Shown in pieces: positions 52,828 to 61,002 of a stretch of DNA of 64,000 nt. A program made the translations under genes and the position numbers. The notes under the pieces were generated by a model, which worked only from the letters and a program-made list of their open reading frames with translations, made no database searches and was not told where the DNA came from. The stretch is from Bacteroidia bacterium. GTDB taxonomy: Bacteria > Bacteroidota > Bacteroidia > Bacteroidales > Prolixibacteraceae. The DNA lies in NCBI GenBank assembly GCA_025358025.1, contig JANYKW010000099.1, forward strand, positions 248,001 to 312,000, read 5' to 3'. Numbering within the stretch: position 1 is the stretch's first letter; every line of letters starts with the position of its first letter.

Positions 52828-54435
52828 ATGAAAAACAGACAATTTTACTTCACTTCATTGTTGGCTTTCACGCTTGGAATTACTTCCTGCTCTCAAAGCT
52901 TTCTGGAACTTGAACCTAAAACAGGTCAGGTTGAAGCCAACTACTATAAAAACGAGTCACAGGCCCTATTAGCCCTGACCAGTGTTTACGATGCATATGC
53001 AGTACAAAACTGGGCTTTTGCACCCACCATGTCAGATATCTACTCGGACGACACCTTTAGCGGTGGCGCTGATGCAGGGGATATGAGCCAGTTTCATGAG
53101 ATAGAACAGTTTGCAATGACGAATGAAAACGGTGCAGCCAGGGATTTCTGGAACCGTCTTTATGCCGGTGTATACCGTGCTAACCTCTATCTTGAAAAAC
53201 AAAATGAGGTGCCATGGGTCACAGAAGGTCTGAAAGCCCGCATGGAAGCGGAAGCCCTCTTTCTGAGAGGATATTTCTATTGGGATCTTGTTCGTCATTA
53301 TGGTTGGGTACCCATCATTACGCAAGTATTGCCAAGTGTCGAGGATTATAAAACTATTCCGCAAAACACTCCAAGTGAGGTGTTTAAGCAAATTGCAGCG
53401 GATTTATTGAAAGCCGTAGATGTGCTTCCACTTGAAGTTTCTTCGACTGAAAAAGGCCGGATTACCAAAGGTGCATGCCAGGCTTTGATTGCCCGTATCT
53501 ACCTGTATCATACCGGCATCAGCGCTATCTCAGGACTTGGGCTTACTGCCGAAAGTTGGAGTGATGGTAAGACTGTGATAAACAAACAATATGTAACGAC
53601 CGCGCTGGAATCAATTATCAGTAGTGGTAAGTATTCATTGATCAGTAGTTATGCTGAACTGTGGGACTGGTCGAAACAAAATGGTAAAGAGTCCCTGCTG
53701 GAAATGCAATATTCAGAAAAAGCCAAATCAGGCGACTGGGGTGGCTGGAATATCAATGGTAACTTCTCCAGTGTCTGGATTGGCGTTCGTAATCCGGTGG
53801 GTGACAATGGCGCACTTTTCCCCGGATGGTCGTTATCTGTGCCTACCTGGAGTCTTGCCAATGAATTTGAAACAGGCGACCCACGAAAGGATGTAACAAT
53901 TTACAATGCGGATGTAAGGCTGACTTCCTACACCAAAGCATATATGAATACCGGTTATTTCAACAGGAAATACATGGCATTGCAGGCTTATATGGGCACC
54001 GGCGGTGATCCTGCACATAACTTCCCCAGGAACCACATCGATATCCGGTACGCGGATGTATTACTGATGGCTTCCGAATTGCAGATGACCACCAATCCAA
54101 CGAAGGCACTCGGGTATCTCAACCAGGTCAGAACACGTGCGATGGGTAGCGCGGCCGCTTTGACTTCCGTGACCCTAGACGCGATTTATCACGAACGTCG
54201 TGTTGAATTTGGTGGTGAAGGTTTGCGTAAATGGGATTTGTTAAGAAGAGGACAGGCATATGCTGAAGCTAAAATTAACGCGAGTTTTGTATTGCCCGTG
54301 GGTATAAAAAATCCTTCTGATTTCGGTAACCGTCTTTTCAAATCCAACTCATGGGGTATGTTCCCGATTCCGGCAGTTGAGATTCGAAATACCAACGCCG
54401 GCGTGTTGAAACAATTTGTACCTGCTTACCAATAA
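52828..54435 (+). CDS. SusD-family glycan-binding lipoprotein of the glucan locus
   Basis: 535 residues from ATG 52828 (an ATG at 52810 adds six residues; either works). Lipobox GITS-Cys21. SusD family features: FLELEPKTGQVEANYYKNESQALLALTSVYDA at the start, ARMEAEALFLRGYFYWDLVRHYGWVPII helix pair, RITKGACQALIARIYLY, and C-terminal DIRYADVLLMASEL, LNQVRTRAMGS, AIYHERRVEFGGEGLRKWDLLRRG and MFPIPAVEIRNT. Outer-surface lid of the SusC upstream. The Trp/Tyr-rich loop GGWNINGNFSSVWIGVRNP may contribute to sugar stacking; this is inference. Confidence 0.95.
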   Translation: MKNRQFYFTSLLAFTLGITSCSQSFLELEPKTGQVEANYYKNESQALLALTSVYDAYAVQNWAFAPTMSDIYSDDTFSGGADAGDMSQFHEIEQFAMTNENGAARDFWNRLYAGVYRANLYLEKQNEVPWVTEGLKARMEAEALFLRGYFYWDLVRHYGWVPIITQVLPSVEDYKTIPQNTPSEVFKQIAADLLKAVDVLPLEVSSTEKGRITKGACQALIARIYLYHTGISAISGLGLTAESWSDGKTVINKQYVTTALESIISSGKYSLISSYAELWDWSKQNGKESLLEMQYSEKAKSGDWGGWNINGNFSSVWIGVRNPVGDNGALFPGWSLSVPTWSLANEFETGDPRKDVTIYNADVRLTSYTKAYMNTGYFNRKYMALQAYMGTGGDPAHNFPRNHIDIRYADVLLMASELQMTTNPTKALGYLNQVRTRAMGSAAALTSVTLDAIYHERRVEFGGEGLRKWDLLRRGQAYAEAKINASFVLPVGIKNPSDFGNRLFKSNSWGMFPIPAVEIRNTNAGVLKQFVPAYQ

Positions 54436-54468
54436 TCAAAATCTCTTATAATCAATATGATAATTGAT

Positions 54469-56220
54469 ATGAAAAAAATTAACGCTATCTTTTCAACGAT
54501 CGGTATTCTTGCACTTCTTAGCATGTTTACCGGCTGTGAACCACAGATGGATTCAAAACCGGATATCGGGGCTGCACCGACTGAGAGTCAGCTAAATTTC
54601 TCCATTACTCCACAAAGTGGTTCTGATTTTAATTTTGTGATTGAAAATACCTCATCTGTTGTAGGAATTCCCTCTTTTGATCTTGGTAACGGAAGTAAAT
54701 CATCCGATACAAAAGTGGTCGGATATTATCCGCTGCCAGGTGAATATACTGTCTCGCTTACACTTGTGACTAAAGGTGGTTCAGCTACTACCAAGAAAAA
54801 AATCACACAGACAAAGACAGATTATTCCATTTTTAACGATCCTAAATTTGTATTTCTTAGTGGAGGAACCAGTGCTGTAAATGGGAAAACCTGGGTGCTG
54901 GACAGTCTGGCGCAGGGTCATATGGGCGTTGGTCCGGCCGGTTCAACCGGATTGTCGTGGTGGTCTGCCAATCCATTGGCTAAACAGGCTGTTAAAGTAC
55001 TGTATGATGACTTCCTTAATTTCAAAATCAACGGATTCGCGGCAACTTATACCAATCATGGTAAAAGTTATGTAAAGGATTTCCGCAAAAATGATCCTGC
55101 ATACAGCAACCCTGTCTTGAATGATGCGGATTATCAGGTAGACTTTACTCCCGCTCCCGGAAAGTGGTTTATCGAAACAATCGGTGGCAAAGATTATCTG
55201 TCACTGACAGGAACAAAACCGATGTTCCCAATATTTGATACCGGTGCAAAAAATGGTAAGTACCAGATTTTGAAAATAGAAGCCAACCTGCTTGAGCTGG
55301 TTTGCGATGGAGGTGATGGCAATGCATGGCACTATCAGCTAATCCCGCAAGGTTACGTGAAGCCAAAGGTGACTTTCGCCGTCGATGTGGCTAAAACTGC
55401 CAACGTCAATGAATATGCGGTTAAACTCACGAATGTGGTGATACCCACAGGATTGGCCATCACGAAGGTAAATGTCGATTTTGGAGACGGAACCATCAAG
55501 GAATCAGCTGATTACACTGCAATCCAGACCAATACGTACATGCGTAAAGGAACTTACAACATCACGGTTACGGTTGCAACAACCAATGAAACACTGCAGG
55601 TTTCAAAAAGTGTCACCATTGATGCAAACCATCCTTCTTATGTTCCATTCTTACTGGATATGATGGTGGTATACAATGATTTCAGTGAAGTCGCTATGGC
55701 TCCTGTCCTGGGTCAGGATTGTAATGTAAGCATTGTAGATAATCCATCCAAAGTCTATCCGAATAAATCATCAAAGGTGGCCTTCTATTCAAAAACCAAC
55801 AACGAGTGGGCCAATGCATATATGCAGCTTAAGTCGGGCTATCGTTTTGATTTGCGTCTCCAGCATATCTTTAAAGTAATGGTGTTTGGCAAGGCCGGTC
55901 AGAAAATTCTGATGAAGCTGGAGAATACAGACAGGGGTGGCAATGCATGGCAAACCGGTACGGCCGACCTGATTTACACGATCCAAAAAGACAATACATG
56001 GGAAGTTGCCAGTTACGATTTTAACGGTGTAAGTGCAGGATGGGACTGGACAGGGGATATTTTCACCGGCAATATTGTCGCGGATCCGCGTTTTAACCAC
56101 GATTTCTACAATGTGGTCAGGATCATGTGCAATCCCGGCGTAGCCACAGGGACACATCAGTTTTACCTGGATGACCTTTCAGGACCTCACGTTGAGGGAC
56201 TTAAATCCGGTAAGTTGTAG
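54469..56220 (+). CDS. PKD-domain surface glycan-binding lipoprotein (SGBP-like)
   Basis: 583 residues from ATG 54469. Lipobox MFTG-Cys23. First PKD-like Ig domain about 45-115 (FDLGNGSKSSDTKVVGYYPLPG, YTVSLTLVTKGGSATTKK). Middle about 120-300 begins NDPKFVFLSGGTSAVNGKTWVLDS and has many Trp/Tyr. Second PKD domain about 310-390 (VNVDFGDGTIKESADYT, KGTYNITVTVATTNE). C-terminal ~190 residues (FLLDMMVVYNDFSEVAMAPVLG to YLDDLSGPHVEG) look like a carbohydrate-binding jelly roll. Third gene after SusC-SusD, the SusE position. Similar PKD lipoproteins are known in Bacteroidota laminarin loci. A strong hairpin follows before the enzyme genes. Confidence 0.88.
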   Translation: MKKINAIFSTIGILALLSMFTGCEPQMDSKPDIGAAPTESQLNFSITPQSGSDFNFVIENTSSVVGIPSFDLGNGSKSSDTKVVGYYPLPGEYTVSLTLVTKGGSATTKKKITQTKTDYSIFNDPKFVFLSGGTSAVNGKTWVLDSLAQGHMGVGPAGSTGLSWWSANPLAKQAVKVLYDDFLNFKINGFAATYTNHGKSYVKDFRKNDPAYSNPVLNDADYQVDFTPAPGKWFIETIGGKDYLSLTGTKPMFPIFDTGAKNGKYQILKIEANLLELVCDGGDGNAWHYQLIPQGYVKPKVTFAVDVAKTANVNEYAVKLTNVVIPTGLAITKVNVDFGDGTIKESADYTAIQTNTYMRKGTYNITVTVATTNETLQVSKSVTIDANHPSYVPFLLDMMVVYNDFSEVAMAPVLGQDCNVSIVDNPSKVYPNKSSKVAFYSKTNNEWANAYMQLKSGYRFDLRLQHIFKVMVFGKAGQKILMKLENTDRGGNAWQTGTADLIYTIQKDNTWEVASYDFNGVSAGWDWTGDIFTGNIVADPRFNHDFYNVVRIMCNPGVATGTHQFYLDDLSGPHVEGLKSGKL

Positions 56221-56235
56221 TAGTTGATTCATATA

Positions 56236-56277
56236 GAACCTTGCTTGTCATTCAATACTGACAAGCGGGGTTCTTTT
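56236..56277 (+). terminator. Intercistronic hairpin/attenuator between PKD lipoprotein and GH3
   Basis: A 15-bp stem without mismatch apart from two G-U pairs: GAACCTTGCTTGTCA (56236-56250), loop TTCAATAC, TGACAAGCGGGGTTC (56259-56273), then TTTTC. It lies 16 bp after the stop and 30 bp before GH3. The T-run is short, so it should stop part of the transcripts and stabilise the upstream SusCD mRNA. Confidence 0.8.
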
Positions 56278-56302
56278 CAAAACGCTTAAAAAATAAAAAG
56301 AG

Positions 56303-58561
56303 ATGATCTCTTTTCTTAAATCGGTTATTGCCGTTTCGGTTGTGACAGTGCTTCTTTTTGTTGTGGCTTGCCGGCCTCAGAGCAAAACATCCGGAAAACC
56401 GGATTTGCAGGTTGAAGATCTTCTGGCAAAAATGACACTGGATGAAAAATTGGGTCAGATGTCACAGATTGATCCTGGCTTCGCCGGAGGGGAAGAGCAG
56501 TTAAAAAAGGCTGTCAGAGATGGAAGATATGGTTCATTTCTCAATATGTTTGGTGTTGAAAGAGTCAACGAAATTCAGAAAATAGCGGTAGAAGAGAGTC
56601 GCCTTGGAATACCATTGCTGATTGGAAGAGATGTCATACATGGCTACCGGACCATTTTCCCTATCCCACTGGGGATGGCTGCCTCATGGAACCCGGAGAT
56701 CATCCGGAAAGCTTTCCGTATCTCATCGATTGAAGCGGCATCCCAGGGAATACGCTGGACTTTTGCCCCGATGATTGATATTACATGGGATCCCAGGTGG
56801 GGGAGGATTGCCGAAGGATGTGGCGAAGATCCTTACCTTGCATCTTCTTTGGCGAAAGCCATGGTTGAGGGAATTCAGGGAGAGAATCTAAAGGATCCAA
56901 CCGCTGTGGCTGCCTGTGCCAAGCATTTCGCCGGTTACGGTTTTGCAGAAGCCGGGCGTGATTACAATACTACCTATATACCTGAACCTTTGCTGCGGAA
57001 TGTTGTGCTTAAACCTTTTAAAGCTGCCGCGGATGCCGGTGCACTTACCTTCATGTCGGCATTCAATGATTTGAACGGAGTGCCAGCCTCCGGAAATGAG
57101 TTTACCTTAAAGAAAATATTGCGCGAGGAGTGGAAATACAAAGGAATGGTCGTAAGTGACTGGGGATCTGTTACTGAGATGATAAACCACGGTTTTTGCG
57201 CCAATGAAAAAGAGGCCGCCCAAAAAGCTATTTCGGCCGGTGTCGATATGGAAATGTCAGGCAGTTCTTACTCCTCAAATGCCAAACAGCTGCTGCAGGA
57301 GAATAAGATTAACCAGGCAATGATTGATGATGCAGTCCGGTATATCCTGAAAGTAAAATTTGACCTGGGACTGTTTGAGAATCCATATGTAAATCCTGAC
57401 CTGGAAAAATCAATTTTGAAGCCCGATTTTCTCGATCATGCACGAAAAGTGGCACGGGAAAGTATCGTCCTCCTGAAAAATGAAAATAACACATTGCCGC
57501 TTTCCAATAAAATTGGTTCAGTAGCAGTAATGGGCCCATTGGCTGATTCTCCCCGCGATCAGCTCGGTACCTGGGTCTTTGACGGAAAAGCAGAGAATTC
57601 GGTGACACCGCTACATTCGCTGAAGGAATTTCTTGGAGGGGAAAGAGTTAACTACGTTCAGGGCTTATCTTACAGCCGGGATAAAAGTACCGCGGCATTT
57701 CAAAAATGTATAGCTGCCGCGAAATCATCAGATGCCATCCTGTTTTTTGCCGGAGAAGAGTGGATCTTATCTGGAGAAGGTCAGTCGAGAGGCGAAATTA
57801 ATATTCCAGGTGCACAGGATGAATTAATCGCGGAACTTGCAAAAACAGGAAAACCGCTTATTGTTGTGGTGATGGCCGGCAGACCCCTCGCTATCGGGAA
57901 TACCCTTAAAAATTCGGATGCACTGCTCTATGCATGGCATGGCGGAACCATGAGCGGTCCGGCAATAAGCGATATCCTTTTCGGAATTGAATCACCTTCC
58001 GGGAAACTCCCTGTAACTTTTGTAAAAGGTTCCGGTCAGATTCCGTTTTATTACTACAGGAACAATACCGGAAGACCAGCTTCCGAGGCTTTTTATACGC
58101 CGATTGACAGCATTCCGCAGATTAACCCGCAAAGTTCCCTGGGTTATAAATCATTTCATCTCGATTATGGATACAAACCATTGTTGCCTTTTGGTTATGG
58201 CTTGAGTTACACGACATTTGACTATAACAATTTGTCATTATCTTCGTTGTCAATGTCTGCATCCGGTTCAGTAAAAATTAGTGCGACCGTTACCAATTCC
58301 GGTGAAAGGGATGCGGATGAGATTGTCCAGTTGTATATCCGCGACAGGGTGGGTTCAATTACACGTCCGATTAAAGAGTTGAAGGGATTTTCCAAAGTTC
58401 ACATCAGGCAGGGTGAAAAGGCGAAAGTAGAATTTACCTTGTACGGCAAAGATCTTGAATTTTTCAACGGAAAAGATTATGTTATCGAACCCGGTGAGTT
58501 TGATGTCTGGATCGGACCTGATTCAGACAACGGATTGCACGGAGAATTTACCATACAATAG
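56303..58561 (+). CDS. GH3 beta-glucosidase, BglX-type lipoprotein
   Basis: 752 residues. Lipoprotein signal with Cys23 (FVVA-C). Cleaves terminal beta-linked glucose from oligosaccharides. N-terminal (beta/alpha)8 domain about 35-350 with GRDVIHGYRTIFPIPLG, KHFAGYGFAEAGRDY and KGMVVSDWGSV, where D286 is the nucleophile. The second domain holds SGEGQSRGEINIPGAQ (E492 is the likely acid/base), LAKTGKPLIVVVMAGRPL and WHGGTMSGPAISDILFG. The FnIII-like C-terminus about 660-752 has EIVQLYIRDRVGSITRPIKELKGF. All regions complete. In this locus it would finish oligoglucans cut by GH16 and GH30. Confidence 0.96.
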   Translation: MISFLKSVIAVSVVTVLLFVVACRPQSKTSGKPDLQVEDLLAKMTLDEKLGQMSQIDPGFAGGEEQLKKAVRDGRYGSFLNMFGVERVNEIQKIAVEESRLGIPLLIGRDVIHGYRTIFPIPLGMAASWNPEIIRKAFRISSIEAASQGIRWTFAPMIDITWDPRWGRIAEGCGEDPYLASSLAKAMVEGIQGENLKDPTAVAACAKHFAGYGFAEAGRDYNTTYIPEPLLRNVVLKPFKAAADAGALTFMSAFNDLNGVPASGNEFTLKKILREEWKYKGMVVSDWGSVTEMINHGFCANEKEAAQKAISAGVDMEMSGSSYSSNAKQLLQENKINQAMIDDAVRYILKVKFDLGLFENPYVNPDLEKSILKPDFLDHARKVARESIVLLKNENNTLPLSNKIGSVAVMGPLADSPRDQLGTWVFDGKAENSVTPLHSLKEFLGGERVNYVQGLSYSRDKSTAAFQKCIAAAKSSDAILFFAGEEWILSGEGQSRGEINIPGAQDELIAELAKTGKPLIVVVMAGRPLAIGNTLKNSDALLYAWHGGTMSGPAISDILFGIESPSGKLPVTFVKGSGQIPFYYYRNNTGRPASEAFYTPIDSIPQINPQSSLGYKSFHLDYGYKPLLPFGYGLSYTTFDYNNLSLSSLSMSASGSVKISATVTNSGERDADEIVQLYIRDRVGSITRPIKELKGFSKVHIRQGEKAKVEFTLYGKDLEFFNGKDYVIEPGEFDVWIGPDSDNGLHGEFTIQ

Positions 58562-58574
58562 TTAATATTGCTAA

Positions 58575-59405
58575 ATGAAAAATATGCTTTTTATACATCT
58601 GCTTTTAAGTACATTCCTTCTTCAGAATTGTGCGAAGGAAAATGATCCCGCACCACCGGTAGATCCGCCAAACAGAGTGTATCAGTTGGTTTGGAGTGAT
58701 GAGTTCGACAAGGATGGTTTGCCTGATGCTTCCCGGTGGAGTTATGATACCGATGGAAATGCCAACGGCTGGGGAAATAACGAAGCGCAGTATTATACCA
58801 GCAATCGTTTATCCAATGCTGAAGTAAAAGGCGGTAATCTTTATATAACCGCCATTAAAGAAGATATGGGTGGGAAAAAATATACCTCGGCACGCTTGAT
58901 TACCAAATCCAAAGGCGACTGGCTGTATGGTAAAGTGGAGGTAAAAGCCATTCTCCCGGATGGCCGGGGAATGTGGCCTGCCATCTGGATGTTGCCGACC
59001 GACTGGGAATACGGCGGCTGGCCTTCCAGCGGTGAGATAGATATTATGGAGAATGTGGGATACGACCCATTCTGGATTGTAGCTTCTGCTCACACATTCT
59101 CATATAACCATGTTCTTGGTACACAAAAGAGTAACAAGGTGAAAATCGACGACTGCTATACGGCTTTTCATCTCTACAGAATAGAATGGGAGGCTTCCGA
59201 ATACCGGATTTATGTTGATGATCAACTCATCTTTACATTCAAAAATGAAGGCAAGGGTTATAAGGTTTGGCCATTCGACAAGCGGTTTCACCTGTTGCTG
59301 AATGTGGCTGTAGGTGGAAACTGGGGTGGATCCCAGGGAATTGATGATACGATCTTCCCCAGGAAGATGGTGGTGGATTATGTCAGGGTCTATCAGAAGA
59401 AGTAA
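58575..59405 (+). CDS. GH16 endo-beta-1,3-glucanase (laminarinase type), lipoprotein
   Basis: 276 residues. Lipobox near LLQN-Cys19. Catalytic jelly-roll domain about 35-276. Active site GEIDIMENVG gives E154 (nucleophile), D156 and E159 (acid/base); the extra residue in EIDIME (not EIDIE) marks the beta-bulge form found in laminarinases and lichenases-like beta-1,3-glucanases. Other motifs: VWSDEFD, NNEAQYYTSNR, GRGMWPAIWMLP, HTFSYNHVLG, and C-terminal LLLNVAVGGNWGG. Cleaves internal beta-1,3 bonds on the cell surface. It starts 13 bp after the GH3 gene. Confidence 0.95.
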   Translation: MKNMLFIHLLLSTFLLQNCAKENDPAPPVDPPNRVYQLVWSDEFDKDGLPDASRWSYDTDGNANGWGNNEAQYYTSNRLSNAEVKGGNLYITAIKEDMGGKKYTSARLITKSKGDWLYGKVEVKAILPDGRGMWPAIWMLPTDWEYGGWPSSGEIDIMENVGYDPFWIVASAHTFSYNHVLGTQKSNKVKIDDCYTAFHLYRIEWEASEYRIYVDDQLIFTFKNEGKGYKVWPFDKRFHLLLNVAVGGNWGGSQGIDDTIFPRKMVVDYVRVYQKK

Positions 59406-59463
59406 TCTCCGGGAGGGCCTTATTTTCTGTTTTAAAAAGTTAATCCGATAATAAAATCCGGTT

Positions 59464-60903
59464 TTGAGAAATATTCTGTTGATAACGGTTTTTTCACTTC
59501 TTTTTTTCTCCTGCAACAGGTGTTCAAAAAAGAGCGGTACGAATGATTTCCCCGATAAACCAAATAGTAGTTCCGGAACGGATGTAGAAGCATGGCTGAC
59601 CTCCCCGCAGGAGGGCGTGCTTTTTAAAAAGCAAAGCGGCAGCCTTATTTTTGAAAGCTCGTCCAATACGGAGGCCACTATCGAGGCAGATACTACGCAA
59701 ACTTTCCAGGAGATCGACGGATTCGGTAACTGCCTCACGGGAGGCAGCGCCATGCTGCTTAATGCCATGGATGCCACAACCCGGAAGGCCCTTTTAACAG
59801 AGCTTTTCGCTGTTGATGGCACCAATATAGGGATCAGCTATCTGCGTATCAGTATTGGCGCATCCGACCTTAGCGACCGTGTTTTTTCGTATGATGATAT
59901 GCCGGCGAGTCAAACGGATCCCGATCTCTCGCATTTCTCTGTCGATATGGAAAAAAAGGATTTGATTCCGGTGCTGAAAGAGATTCTGAGCATTAATCCT
60001 ACCGTTAAAATCATGGGCTCACCATGGTCTCCGCCTGCATGGATGAAAACAAACCAAAACAGCAAAGGGGGAAGCCTTAAAACCGAATTTTATGATGCCT
60101 ATGCAGCTTATTTTGTAAAATATATCCAGGCTTTTAAATCGGAAGGCATCCGTATTGATGCCATCACCATTCAAAATGAACCTTTGCATCCCGGGAACCA
60201 GCCAAGTATGCTTATGCTGGCAGAAGAACAAAGGGATTTTATCAAAAAGAACCTGGGACCAGCATTCGCAAAAGCTTCTATAGATACTAAAATTATTGTG
60301 TATGACCACAATGCTGACCGGCCTGATTATCCGATGACCATTCTCAGCGATCCGGAAGCGGCCAAATATGTTGATGGATCCGCTTTTCACCTGTATGGTG
60401 GCAGCATTGACGCGCTGTCGACGGTCCACAATGCCTACCCTTCAAAAAATCTCTATTTTACTGAGCAATGGATTGGCGCTCCCGGAAATCTTCCGGGAGA
60501 TCTTGCCTGGCACATCCGGACGCTGATAATCGGGGCTACCCGTAACTGGTCACGGAACGTGCTGGAATGGAATATGGCTGCTGATCCGGGCAACGATCCG
60601 CATACTGTTGGAGGTTGTGACCAGTGTCTTGGAACCGTTACCATCAGTGGTAACAGTTTTACCCGAAATCCGGCATGGTATATACTTGCTCATGCTTCAA
60701 AATTTGTCAGGCCAGGTTCACTGCGTATTCAGTCAAACCAGCCTTCAGGCCTTCCCAATGTGGCATTTAAGACACCAGGAGGAAAGAAAGTGCTGATAGT
60801 ATTGAACGACAGTGGGAGTCAGAAAAATTTCAACCTGAAATTCAGGGGTAAAATTGTAAAGACAGCATTGAATAAGGGTGCGGTGTGCACCTATGTGTGG
60901 TAA
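59464..60903 (+). CDS. GH30 beta-glucan hydrolase (probable beta-1,6-glucanase), lipoprotein
   Basis: 479 residues starting at TTG (59464-59466); no ATG keeps the lipoprotein signal MRNILLITVFSLLFFS-Cys17, so the TTG start is well supported. Family motifs: EIDGFGNCLTGGSAM, YLRISIGASDLS, KIMGSPWSPPAWMKTN, ITIQNEPLHPGNQPSM (E239, acid/base) and NLYFTEQWIGA (E334, nucleophile), WNMAADPGNDPHTVGGC, then a beta-sandwich C-terminus. The SPWSPPAWMK and TIQNEPLH pattern is that of GH30 beta-1,6-glucanases/glucosylceramidases. With GH16 it covers beta-1,3 chains and beta-1,6 branches. Its 3' end is duplicated downstream. Confidence 0.94.
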   Translation: MRNILLITVFSLLFFSCNRCSKKSGTNDFPDKPNSSSGTDVEAWLTSPQEGVLFKKQSGSLIFESSSNTEATIEADTTQTFQEIDGFGNCLTGGSAMLLNAMDATTRKALLTELFAVDGTNIGISYLRISIGASDLSDRVFSYDDMPASQTDPDLSHFSVDMEKKDLIPVLKEILSINPTVKIMGSPWSPPAWMKTNQNSKGGSLKTEFYDAYAAYFVKYIQAFKSEGIRIDAITIQNEPLHPGNQPSMLMLAEEQRDFIKKNLGPAFAKASIDTKIIVYDHNADRPDYPMTILSDPEAAKYVDGSAFHLYGGSIDALSTVHNAYPSKNLYFTEQWIGAPGNLPGDLAWHIRTLIIGATRNWSRNVLEWNMAADPGNDPHTVGGCDQCLGTVTISGNSFTRNPAWYILAHASKFVRPGSLRIQSNQPSGLPNVAFKTPGGKKVLIVLNDSGSQKNFNLKFRGKIVKTALNKGAVCTYVW

Positions 60904-60975
60904 GGAACCTCAGTAAATTTGGTCATCACAGGAAGCTTAATCAGTGTGCGGTGTGTGCCCATGTGTGGTAAGGAA
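60878..60975 (+). repeat. Direct duplication of the GH30 3' end
   Basis: The 30 bp at 60878-60907 (starting GTGCGGTGTG, containing ATGTGTGG and the stop TAAGGAA) recur at 60946-60975 with about three differences. The second copy carries the former stop codon in non-coding DNA. I find no transposon ends; a local duplication is the simplest cause. Confidence 0.8.
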
Positions 60976-61002
60976 TCCGGGATGCCTGTTGTAGCTTTGA
61001 AA

